Source: Legionellales bacterium UBA4722
GTDB lineage: Bacteria > Pseudomonadota > Gammaproteobacteria > DSM-16500
Assembly: GCA_002404295.1 (NCBI GenBank)
Contig: DHJK01000117.1
Span: 1,779-7,665, forward strand
Direction: 5' to 3'
DNA: 5,887 bases
In this document: positions 1 to 5,885 of the stretch, one piece after another
Layout of the letters: each line of letters opens with the position of its first letter
Numbering within the stretch: the stretch's first letter is position 1
Translations under genes and position numbers: made by a program
Notes under the pieces: generated by a model
Told to the model about the DNA's origin: nothing
What the model saw: the letters and a program-made list of their open reading frames with translations, nothing else
Database searches by the model: none

Positions 1-1
1 A

Positions 2-481
2 TCTAATAAAGGTAATAATATAGTCATTGTGATTGACGAAGCTCAAAATTTGAGCATACTTCAACTGGAGCAAATCCGTTTACTCTCGAATTTAGAAACG
101 GAAAAAAACAAATTATTGCAAATAGTATTAATGGGACAGCCTGAATTAGATCAAAAACTTCGATTATATGAATTGCGCCAGCTTAGGCAAAGAATAGGTG
201 TATATTTTCACATTGAGCCTTTGCAAAAAATAGATATAAACAATTATGTATATCATCGATTAGCTAATGTATGTAATGATGTATTCGTGTTGAAGAACCT
301 TTTATTTACCGATGAGGCGATAGAAGCTTTGCATCGGTATACGGGCGGTATTCCGCGTATTATTAATATATTATGTGATCGTGCTCTGTTAGCAGCTTTC
401 GTTAAGGAAAGTCATAGAATAGACCATCACATGATTGAAGATTGCGCTAGGGAGATATTGTGCCATGAGCATAGTTTATGA
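2..481 (+). CDS. ExeA/GspA-type AAA+ ATPase, C-terminal part (5' end outside window)
   Basis: The frame is open from base 2, so the GTG at 29 is an internal valine and the start lies upstream. The visible part opens in the Walker B strand (IVIVIDEAQNL). It continues with the sensor segment GQPEL followed by the arginine-rich LRQLRQRI, and then the winged-helix/lid part with the family signature TGGIPRIINILCDRALLAA near the end. The Walker A half is outside the window. In known members (ExeA of Aeromonas) the inner-membrane ATPase pairs with ExeB/GspB and remodels or binds peptidoglycan so that the type II secretion secretin can assemble. The protein stops shortly after the lid, with no room for the C-terminal peptidoglycan-binding domain of long ExeA forms. 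It overlaps the next gene by 17 bases, which suggests translational coupling. A related MSHA-type ATPase is the main alternative. Confidence 0.88.
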   Translation, partial: SNKGNNIVIVIDEAQNLSILQLEQIRLLSNLETEKNKLLQIVLMGQPELDQKLRLYELRQLRQRIGVYFHIEPLQKIDINNYVYHRLANVCNDVFVLKNLLFTDEAIEALHRYTGGIPRIINILCDRALLAAFVKESHRIDHHMIEDCAREILCHEHSL

Positions 482-947
482 TGCATTAACCAAAACCCAA
501 AAAAATATCGAGAATAGACGTCATATTTTTTCTCAAAATAATCAGACTCGAAATTTCAATTGGTTCAATGCGTTATTGTTAAGTATCATCTTTGGGTTAA
601 CTATTTTAGCGTTAGTAGCTTATTATCCAAAATTGTCTCATATTTTACCTAACCCCTTTGCTAATCAATCTAAAAAGAAAGGGATTACTGCACCCACTAA
701 TCAGCTGATAGCATCCCAAGCCGCACGCCTTCCAACAGTTGACAGTCCACTCTCGGAAATAATGTATCAAGGCAGTTTGCAATTAAGCGGCGTCTTTATT
801 TCTGAACAAGAAAAAATTGCTGTCATTAATGGCCAATCCATCCATATTGGTGACATAGTAGACGGCAAAAAAATTATAAGCATTGATTATGAAAAAGTAA
901 GGTTGCAAGATAAAAATAGGATTTTTGTTATAAAAACGAAAATTTAA
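465..947 (+). CDS. GspB/ExeB-like general secretion pathway protein
   Basis: This 160-residue protein starts MSIVYDALTKTQKN, the usual GspB-type opening (MS-I-DAL-K). I therefore prefer the ATG at 465 over the in-frame TTG at 435. An AGGGAGA at 449-455 can serve as ribosome binding site. A single membrane helix spans about residues 34-53, after a short basic cytoplasmic tail. A Ser/Thr/Pro-containing linker follows. Residues about 107-160 (SGVFISEQEKIAVINGQSIH, then GDIVDGKKIISI) match the GspB C-terminal, PilP/GspC-like beta domain, which would lie in the periplasm. The start overlaps the end of the ExeA-like ATPase by 17 bases. The pair fits the ExeAB complex that helps insert the type II secretin. 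The gene ends 8 bases before the candidate transposon tip, so the mobile DNA has left it intact. Confidence 0.8.
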   Translation: MSIVYDALTKTQKNIENRRHIFSQNNQTRNFNWFNALLLSIIFGLTILALVAYYPKLSHILPNPFANQSKKKGITAPTNQLIASQAARLPTVDSPLSEIMYQGSLQLSGVFISEQEKIAVINGQSIHIGDIVDGKKIISIDYEKVRLQDKNRIFVIKTKI

Positions 948-954
948 TCTAATA

Positions 955-992
955 GGGGTCCTAGGGATTTTCCCTCCAAAAAAGACAAAAAC
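955..992 (+). repeat. Candidate Tn3-type terminal inverted repeat next to the tnpA C-terminus
   Basis: The stretch begins GGGGTCCTAGGGATTTTCCC. Tn3-family ends are about 38 bp, begin with GGGG, and one of them lies just beyond the tnpA stop. Here the tnpA C-terminal piece ends at 1039, about 50-85 bases away, and reads toward this site. Compared without gaps with the GGGG-led stretch at 3284-3321 it shares 18 of 38 bases by hand count, including GGGGT and a TCCC..AAA block. That is suggestive but weak. The boundary would lie directly after the gspB-like gene. Confidence 0.35.
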
Positions 993-1016
993 CGCTGCGG
1001 CCATTGATAAAAGCGG
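979..1016 (-). terminator. Possible intrinsic terminator downstream of the tnpA remnant
   Basis: On the - strand a 5-bp stem CCGCT/AGCGG (1016-1012 with 996-992) is followed by TTTTTGTCTTTTTT. It lies 23 bases past the tnpA stop. The loop is long (15 nt) and the stem short, so the call is weak. A GCGGCC direct repeat (997-1002 and 1013-1018) overlaps it. Confidence 0.3.
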
Positions 1017-1038
1017 CCTCCCAGAGTGGTATACTTTT

Positions 1039-1453
1039 TTAAACGGGTAAATATCCATCAATCGACCGCATCATTTCATCTAAATTTGGTAAATCATCAC
1101 TTAATTCAAAATTGTAGGTACCTTTCAAATTGATATTGTACCAGGCAACAGGCGATGCTTGCTTCGCAATCTCAATTTTTTGCAGATCATCTTGGTGCTC
1201 AAATAGAACGTTTTTGTTCACGTAAAAATAAGCAAACAGACTCAATCTCTTTTTTATCTAGTAGATTAAGCGCTTTTTTCCTCAGGTCGCCAAATGATTG
1301 TAGATGGTAAATGTTGTCATCAATACAAAGGTGTAAAGTAGGGTCAGGAACTGGCGCGTAAATGTTTTTGCATTTCGTCTCCAATTCCTGCCACATCGAA
1401 CGCAGCTTGCGGATTTGCCGCACTACGCTCTCTTGATAACTTCTTGTTAAAAT
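1039..1453 (-). pseudogene. tnpA: Tn3-family transposase remnant: middle segment fused to extreme C-terminus
   Basis: Two overlapping - strand frames form this remnant. The first (1453 to 1199) encodes RQIRKLRSMWQELETKCKN and then LHLCIDDNIYHLQSFGDLRK and KALNLLDKKEIESV. This resembles the stretch before the DDE core in long Tn3 transposases (LxLFIDDxI...FGEVRxxAFxLLDKE). The second frame (to 1039) contains ASPVAWYNINLKGTYNFEL and then DLPNLDEMM, which resembles the Tn3 C-terminus (SPVAWQHINxxGxYxF plus a short acidic tail). A full protein is about 950-1000 residues, so some 500 or more residues, including all catalytic acidic residues, are missing between the two parts. The join falls in the overlap 1199-1261 and also shifts the frame by +1. 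The upstream stop is at 1454-1456, near where the group II intron sequence ends. Non-functional. The family assignment comes from remembered family patterns, not a search. Confidence 0.62.
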
Positions 1454-1532
1454 TTATGTGACCTATCGGTCTGGCTGATTTTCATTAGGTTGCGTACCTG
1501 ATCTGATAATCGTGAAAAATACCAGTATTTCG

Positions 1533-2771
1533 TTATAGCTCCTTTTTACTCCATCGCTTCCAGCCGAACCCTGTTCGTTGACGAGCTTTATAGAGATGCC
1601 TGCGTATCTTCTTCTGTACCCAATTTTCGACATTTTTAAAGCATCGACTAGAGTTTCCTATTCTTAAATAGTTTACCCATCCTCTTAGAATGGGATTTAT
1701 CTCTGCCACTACTTCAGTAACGGGTCTCCCGCGTTTAGCTTTAAATATTTCCTTTAATTTCACTCGCAGCTTGATTGCTGCTGTTTTCTTGGGCGTGCAT
1801 CTAGCGCCATCTTTTCCGTTTCTGGTTTTCATTTGCCTAAATTCAAATCCCAAAAAAGTGAAACTATCATCTCGATTGTTTAAATCGGCGATTTTGCTTT
1901 TATCTTCGTTGATGGTAAGATCTAGCTTTGCTAGTTCTTCTCGCAGCCTTATTTCAACTGATTTCATCAGCTTGGCATGTTTTCTGAACCCGTCCACAAG
2001 GATGACAAGATCATCTGCCCACCTTGCATACTCTAAGTTATATTGCCCGTTTGTTTTAGTGACTTCTTTTGCTCGCTCCAGCATGCTATCCGCCGTATTC
2101 AGATATAAATTACTGAGCACGGGTGAAAGCACGCCTCCTTGACACAGCCCCCGCTTGCCGCCCGCTTTTAACATCAGTTTAATGAGATGTAACACTTCAT
2201 TATCCTGAATACGAGCCGCAATTTTCTTCAACAGAATGTCATGTCGCACTGTATCAAAGTAAGCGCGTAGATCAAAATCTATCACTCTACTTTTCTTGCT
2301 GACTATGGCTTTCGACACTCTTATGATTGCATCGGCTGCTTTACGTTTTGGGCGATACCCATAAGACCCATCTTTGAAATCAGCCTCAAAAATTGGTTCT
2401 ACGATGAGTTTAATTGCACCCTCTACAATTCTATCGCGTATTGTTGGAATTTTAAGTACTCTCATACTTTTTCCATCCGGTTTAGGTATTTTTACTTCCC
2501 TTGCGCGTTTAGGTTTGTATTCCCGTTTCACTAATTCCGTGTGAATTTCCTGCAAGTATCGTTCGGTACCCATGGCTTCAATATCATCAAATGTAACACC
2601 GTCAATTCCTGGCGCACCCTTGTTCTTTTTAGCCATACGATAAGCTTCTTGCAGTGTTTCCAGCTTGCAAATATGAACGTAAAGTCCCCAGAACTTCCAC
2701 TGGGTTTCCGTCTTCGCTTTAACATATATTTTCCTTCTCAGCTCTTGCAGACTGATTGGCGATTTTATCAT
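1533..2771 (-). CDS. ltrA: Group II intron reverse transcriptase/maturase, C-terminus cut by a stop codon
   Basis: The 412-residue protein opens MIKSPISLQELRRKIYVKAK, typical of one bacterial LtrA-like group. Reverse transcriptase blocks appear in order: GAPGIDGVTF (52-61), IPTIRDRIVEGAIKLIVEPI (108-127), GYRPKRKAADAI (138-149), catalytic DLRAYFD (167-173), QGGVLSPVLSNLYLN (211-225), YARWADD with the two catalytic Asp (248-254), and FLGFEF (306-311). The maturase X domain follows (INPILRGWVNYLRIGNSSRC, 358-377). There is no HNH endonuclease domain. The ATG at 2771 has AGAGGTG two bases upstream, an unusually short spacing. The frame stops with TAA at 1533-1535, after GFGWKRWSKKEL. Sixteen codons further (to 1485) it would read RNTGIFHDYQIRYAT, matching the usual family tail (LY-TLGLFN-YRVR). 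The stop therefore replaces a normally conserved tyrosine. Confidence 0.93.
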   Translation of the reverse strand: MIKSPISLQELRRKIYVKAKTETQWKFWGLYVHICKLETLQEAYRMAKKNKGAPGIDGVTFDDIEAMGTERYLQEIHTELVKREYKPKRAREVKIPKPDGKSMRVLKIPTIRDRIVEGAIKLIVEPIFEADFKDGSYGYRPKRKAADAIIRVSKAIVSKKSRVIDFDLRAYFDTVRHDILLKKIAARIQDNEVLHLIKLMLKAGGKRGLCQGGVLSPVLSNLYLNTADSMLERAKEVTKTNGQYNLEYARWADDLVILVDGFRKHAKLMKSVEIRLREELAKLDLTINEDKSKIADLNNRDDSFTFLGFEFRQMKTRNGKDGARCTPKKTAAIKLRVKLKEIFKAKRGRPVTEVVAEINPILRGWVNYLRIGNSSRCFKNVENWVQKKIRRHLYKARQRTGFGWKRWSKKEL

Positions 2772-3282
2772 TTCACCTCTGCCTCACATATTGTTGGAAA
2801 CGTTATTATCAACAGGGTGCCTTGACTCCATGAGCGTTACCCCACTTCATCGCTAATACACACCCATCCGTCACCTTGCTCGCCTTTCAGTTCATTTCCC
2901 GTGTCGCGGTTATAGAACCTACCATGCTCCGAGGATTTCTCTCGGGGCGAGCAAGGCTTCTCCAGTTGCTTAGGTATCCCTTGCTATCATGCTGTCACTA
3001 AACACCCCGCCAAGATAAACAGACGTATCAATCAGTATTCGTCTGCCTATGCTGTCTTCGCCAAACCCCTAACGGCTCGACTCTTGGAAATGCACATTAC
3101 GAGGCCACCTCTATGTTCACTTCATTACGGCCTGATAGCTCACTCACCATACCGAATATGGCTTTGTCAATAGGCTTCAGCGTCTTGGTCACCCGCAACA
3201 CTGCTATTCAAGTTACCGGATTCTGATTTTTATCCGGGCAGGTTAATCTCCTGCTGAAATACCCAGCCTTTACTGGACACAC
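2772..3282 (-). ncRNA. Group II intron ribozyme, 5' domains (I to start of IV)
   Basis: This non-coding stretch upstream of the maturase is rich in stems expected of a group II ribozyme. Near the 5' end are CCAG/CTGG (3263-3266 with 3273-3276), GCAGG/CCTGC (3238-3242 with 3250-3254) and CCGGAT/ATCCGG (3216-3221 with 3232-3237). Nearer the maturase is a perfect 11-bp pairing (2874-2884 with 2946-2956) that encloses a further hairpin CCGAG/CTCGG (2929-2933 with 2941-2945). A candidate EBS1 (3064-3070, AGGGGTT on the - strand) complements the 5' exon. I did not assign individual domains or the class of the RNA. Confidence 0.7.
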
Positions 3283-3283
3283 A

Positions 3284-3321
3284 GGGGTTGCGCGTACATC
3301 CCCCAGAAATGTTACCGACGC
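3284..3321 (+). repeat. Candidate Tn3-type terminal inverted repeat next to the tnpA N-terminus
   Basis: The stretch opens GGGGTTGCGCGTACATCCCC and continues CAGAAATGTTACCGACGC. A GGGG start, about 38 bp of length, and a position about 260 bases upstream of a Tn3 transposase start all fit a transposon end read inward. It has the same orientation as the candidate at 955, which would be inverted in an undisturbed element. The bases AGGGGTT (3283-3289) also act, on the - strand, as the exon target paired by the group II intron. Confidence 0.4.
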
Positions 3322-3584
3322 AAACAAAGTTAACCTACTGCCAAATCCATCACCCGAATTATCGTATCGCTAATGACTATTTTCAATCCTATCATTGATA
3401 CAATTCCTCTACAGGTAGCGCCGCACATGGCTTGAGAGGAGAAATAGGATGTTTAGATGCGGATCTGGCCAGAAAAAAATTATGCGTCATGAAGACTCTG
3501 TTCTTGAATAGATTGATGAGGAAGAGCGTTTCGATCAAAATGCCGCAAGCATCATGCTTAACCATCATAAAATAGAGGGTAAAA
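3322..3584 (+). other. Leader between the candidate transposon end and the tnpA fragment
   Basis: No intact gene is seen. An imperfect inverted repeat GTATC-gct-AATGA / TCATTGATAC lies at 3364-3376 and 3392-3401. It could be a protein-binding or resolution-type site, but I recognise no res motif. A small frame from the ATG at 3449, preceded by GAGGAG, reads 20 codons to a TAG at 3509. It then stays open to 3649, overlapping the tnpA start. It resembles no family I know. Confidence 0.3.
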
Positions 3585-4082
3585 ATGAAAAAAATGGGCG
3601 GGGTGAACAACAAAACAAGCCAGCGGCTACAGATTCTCAGTCAGGATGAAATGACGGAACTGTATGCCGTACCCCAATTTAATGCGACTGAGCGTAGCCA
3701 CTTTTTTTTACTTCCGGAAAAAGTGCTTCATTCATTGAAAATCATGAAGACCAATGGCAGGAGCACTTCTACAAAGCTCTGGTTTATCCTGCAACACGGT
3801 TATTTTAAAGCTATGCATCAATTTTTCAATATCCATTTTAGTGATGTAAAAGATGATGTGATATTTATTATGAGGCATTATCTGTTTAATGACCATGCGC
3901 CACATCAACCGCCATCACGCAGAATACAAGGCATTCTGAAGGGTCGGATACTTCAATTGGCGGGATATAGTGACAACATGAAAAACGCAGGCCAGCTCGT
4001 GACAGAAAAAGTAACGCATTTTGCTAAAGTCACACATAGCGTGAGAGAAATCTATAGTGAGAGCATCAGCTATTTGGGTTAA
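3585..4082 (+). pseudogene. tnpA: Tn3-family transposase, N-terminal DUF4158 fragment
   Basis: The 165-residue frame begins at an ATG with AGAGGG (3574-3579) five bases upstream. Its sequence follows the DUF4158 N-terminal domain of Tn3 transposases: RLQILSQDEMTELYAVPQF (residues about 14-32), the YF-type turn ERSHFFLLP, then KLWFILQHGYFKAMHQFF (about 65-82), DVKDDVIFIMRHYLF and ILKGRILQLAGYS. This domain binds DNA in the family. A whole transposase has about 950-1000 residues, so only about one sixth is present. The stop TAA (4080-4082) lies inside the left terminal repeat of the MITE-like element starting at 4074, so the insertion ended the reading frame just after ESISYL. The middle and C-terminal remnants found at 1039-1453 are on the opposite strand. 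Catalytically dead; at most it could encode a truncated DNA-binding protein. Confidence 0.82.
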
Positions 4083-4110
4083 AGTGCATAAGCGGGTGAA
4101 ATCCGCCATG
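4074..4110 (+). repeat. Left terminal inverted repeat of the MITE-like element
   Basis: This 37-base repeat begins TTGGGTTAAAGTGCATAAGC. It contains an internal hairpin GCGG-GTGAAAT-CCGC and pairs with 4291-4327. It supplies the TAA stop of the truncated tnpA frame. Confidence 0.85.
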
Positions 4111-4290
4111 AGGAATCAATTTCTGCTTAATATTAGCATATTAATTGGTTATTAATAACGTTCTCTAAAATATACATCAATGTGTTTGTACGTTATAAAA
4201 TGGAGAATGTGGCTTTTAATTAAACGTATAATAACGAAAATCCATTTGAAATTAATAAAATGTGAGGATCTAATATGAAAAAAGTACTGC

Positions 4291-4327
4291 CATGGCGGAT
4301 TGCACCTGCTTATGCACTTTAACCCAA
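4291..4327 (-). repeat. Right terminal inverted repeat of the MITE-like element
   Basis: Its reverse complement equals the left repeat except at two positions. Its last two bases (AA) are shared with the start of the perfect hairpin at 4326-4361. Confidence 0.85.
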
Positions 4328-4361
4328 GAATCTCCAAAACTGGCCGGTTTTGGAGATTCTT
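4326..4361 (-). terminator. 15-bp perfect hairpin downstream of the TpsB gene, terminator-like
   Basis: AAGAATCTCCAAAAC (4326-4340) and GTTTTGGAGATTCTT (4347-4361) are exact reverse complements around a 6-base loop. The hairpin starts 57 bases past the TpsB stop, on the side where its transcript would end. The stem ends in TTCTT, but no further T run follows on either strand; on the - strand the next bases are the MITE end (GGGTTAAA). A terminator whose T tail was displaced by the MITE insertion is one reading, and a palindromic repeat is another. Confidence 0.45.
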
Positions 4362-4418
4362 CCGCAAAACCCAAGTAAACTGAGGCTTTGGAGCTGCCAC
4401 TGCACCAGTGCCGAGTTT

Positions 4419-5885
4419 TCACTCATGCAATATTATTTGAAAATACCCTCTAGCGCCTTTTCCATTCTCCCCTAATGCAACTAATGTTGCATTAGGAGTA
4501 GTCAGCGGCTTAGCAATAAACATTTCCCCATCCAGATGCGACATAAAATTAAAGCGAGCCCCAACCCCTGTGGACGTTGCACTTTGTTTTCCCGGCAAAT
4601 TAATATTATCAATATTCCAAATAACACCCGCGTCATAAAAAACATAATATTGAATCGCTTGCAAAAATCGCCAACCCGGTATTGTCTGAAAACGCACTTC
4701 AATTTTACCAGCCAAACCTCTATCCCCTACAAACTCAGCACTATCATATCCACGTCCAAAATAGGGTCCGCCATAACTAAACTGCTGAGTAGCTAACAAT
4801 GGATTAAAACTATATTGCCCTTGTGAACCTAAATAAACAAATAATCTATCCGTTATGCTTTGTAATCGCGATCCATTAAAATTTATCTGAGTAAATATAG
4901 GTGTGCCATCCGGACGAGACTGATAAAAATGTTTTTGCGCTCCCATAATACCAAATCCATGCGTGGTTGTTAGTTCCAACGTATTGCTACCATGCCAGGA
5001 ATCAAGTCCATCAAATTCCAAGCCTAAACCAAGCGTACGAAAACGATCTTGATAAAAAGGCGAACTCAGGATAGTTGCATTGACATTCTGATAATTTCCT
5101 AAACCTTTAAGAAATAAATTATGAGTACGTGTGCGAATGAGTGGATACGTTAAATTGCCATAGAGAGAAGAACTACGACCAATAATATCAAAATCCGTTA
5201 ATAGAAAACCCGGTTTAGTTTGTATGTAATTAACGCCTACAGTTGAATTAAGCCCATTGCTCCCAATAACCTGCGTATGAACAAATTCTGCAAATTGTAA
5301 TTGTTCAGTTTTGCTGGTGGCAGAAAAATGCAATGCATTACTATCGCCTGGAAAAAGAAGCGAATTGATTTGCCCACCTACTGATGTTTGTAGTGGCCCT
5401 AAAAAACGCGTTCCATAGTTATTATATATAACGTAACCATTCGTCCACTGATGAGTCGCAAATAACGTTAAATCGGAACTATCAGGTATATTTTTTGATG
5501 GTGTAATAACCGCTCGTACAGTTTCCCCAGGCAGGTCATTGGCAAGTAAAATCTCATATTCAAGAACAGATATATTCAATGGTTTAGACTGGAGTACTTT
5601 ATTGCCATATTTTTCTAAAATAGTACGAGATAATCCTGGGTTCCCTTGAATAGTTGCACGACTAATATAACCTTCCACTATGTTGATATGTACGACACCC
5701 TGTTTGATTTTTTGGGGTGGAAGATAGGCTTGTGTAAGAACGTATCCCGCATTTCGGTATTTAGCAGAGATTTCATCAACCAGACTTTGTAATTTCGCTA
5801 AAGATATTTCTTTATGAAGAGAGGATGAAAAAATAGCATTGAGCTCTACATCAATAAAAATTTTGTTTCCAGAAAAAATAACTTT
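4419..5885 (-). CDS. TpsB-type outer-membrane transporter of two-partner secretion (ShlB/FhaC/HecB family), 5' end outside window
   Basis: The frame is open from the window edge; the GTG at 5678 is an internal valine, not a start. The 488 visible residues begin inside a POTRA_2 domain (about 1-73: FSGNKIFIDVEL, then YRNAGYVLTQAYLPPQ, then VHINIVEG). A second POTRA-like segment follows (about 85-140: LSRTILEKYG, then YEILLANDLPGETVRA). The rest is a ShlB-type beta barrel. It carries the L6-loop signature FGRGYDSAEFVGDRG (RGY at 378-380) and the following FYDAG strand (about 416-420). TpsB proteins export a large TpsA exoprotein, often a haemolysin or adhesin, across the outer membrane. No TpsA is in the window. 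The signal peptide and plug helix would be upstream. The last strand ends GYFQIILHE rather than with the usual terminal aromatic residue, which is slightly atypical. The barrel otherwise looks complete. Confidence 0.9.
   Translation of the reverse strand, partial: KVIFSGNKIFIDVELNAIFSSSLHKEISLAKLQSLVDEISAKYRNAGYVLTQAYLPPQKIKQGVVHINIVEGYISRATIQGNPGLSRTILEKYGNKVLQSKPLNISVLEYEILLANDLPGETVRAVITPSKNIPDSSDLTLFATHQWTNGYVIYNNYGTRFLGPLQTSVGGQINSLLFPGDSNALHFSATSKTEQLQFAEFVHTQVIGSNGLNSTVGVNYIQTKPGFLLTDFDIIGRSSSLYGNLTYPLIRTRTHNLFLKGLGNYQNVNATILSSPFYQDRFRTLGLGLEFDGLDSWHGSNTLELTTTHGFGIMGAQKHFYQSRPDGTPIFTQINFNGSRLQSITDRLFVYLGSQGQYSFNPLLATQQFSYGGPYFGRGYDSAEFVGDRGLAGKIEVRFQTIPGWRFLQAIQYYVFYDAGVIWNIDNINLPGKQSATSTGVGARFNFMSHLDGEMFIAKPLTTPNATLVALGENGKGARGYFQIILHE

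Larger units (their letters stand above)
1485..3282 (-). mobile_element. Group II intron, 3'-truncated (no domain V found)
   Basis: The - strand element consists of about 510 nt of structured RNA followed by a reverse transcriptase/maturase reading frame. The 5' end is placed at 3282, where GTGTG (matching the GUGYG consensus) follows the exon sequence AACCCCT. The intron contains AGGGGTT (plus 3064-3070) about 212 nt downstream, which can pair over 7 bases with that exon sequence, as EBS1 pairs with IBS1. The 3' side is not intact. After the extended maturase frame ends at 1485, no 34-nt domain V hairpin or domain VI is seen, and Tn3 transposase sequence begins by 1453. The exact 3' limit lies between 1485 and 1454. 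Loss of domain V would abolish splicing and mobility. Confidence 0.72.
4074..4327. mobile_element. MITE-like element, 254 bp, with 37-bp terminal inverted repeats
   Basis: The left end (4074-4110) and the reverse complement of the right end (4291-4327) match at 35 of 37 bases. Both begin TTGGGTTAAAGTGCATAAGC and end AATCCGCCATG; the differences are at repeat positions 21 and 26. The 180-base interior is strongly AT-rich and holds no credible gene. A 12-bp palindrome GTTATTAATAAC lies at 4148-4159. Size, near-perfect ends and lack of a transposase fit a miniature inverted-repeat element moved by a transposase elsewhere. I see no clear target duplication and do not recognise the parent IS family. 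It interrupts the Tn3 tnpA fragment. Confidence 0.75.

Noticed and set aside
783..1061. 92-codon - strand frame opposite the gspB-like gene.
   Set aside because: It is antisense to a clear coding region and crosses the candidate transposon boundary.
1250..1255. A6 run as a programmed frameshift site in the small - strand gene.
   Set aside because: The needed shift is +1, not the -1 typical of A6G sites, and the two frames match distant parts of Tn3 transposase, so a deletion explains it better.
1398..1432. Domain V-like hairpin on the - strand (starts GAG, ends TTC, with TGCGG/CCGCA stem).
   Set aside because: Only the upper 5-bp stem pairs. The lower strands do not match the domain V pattern, and the stretch fits Tn3 transposase coding sequence.
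1690..2142. 150-codon + strand frame.
   Set aside because: It is antisense to the conserved reverse transcriptase motifs and has no recognisable domain.
4275..4322. Possible leader peptide MKKVLPWRIAPAYAL with GAGG upstream, followed by a hairpin, like an attenuator.
   Set aside because: More than half of it lies in the right terminal repeat of the MITE, it has no run of regulatory codons, and no + strand gene follows.
4152..4400. 82-codon frame on the - strand downstream of tpsB.
   Set aside because: It crosses the hairpin, the MITE end and the AT-rich MITE core, and has no family resemblance.
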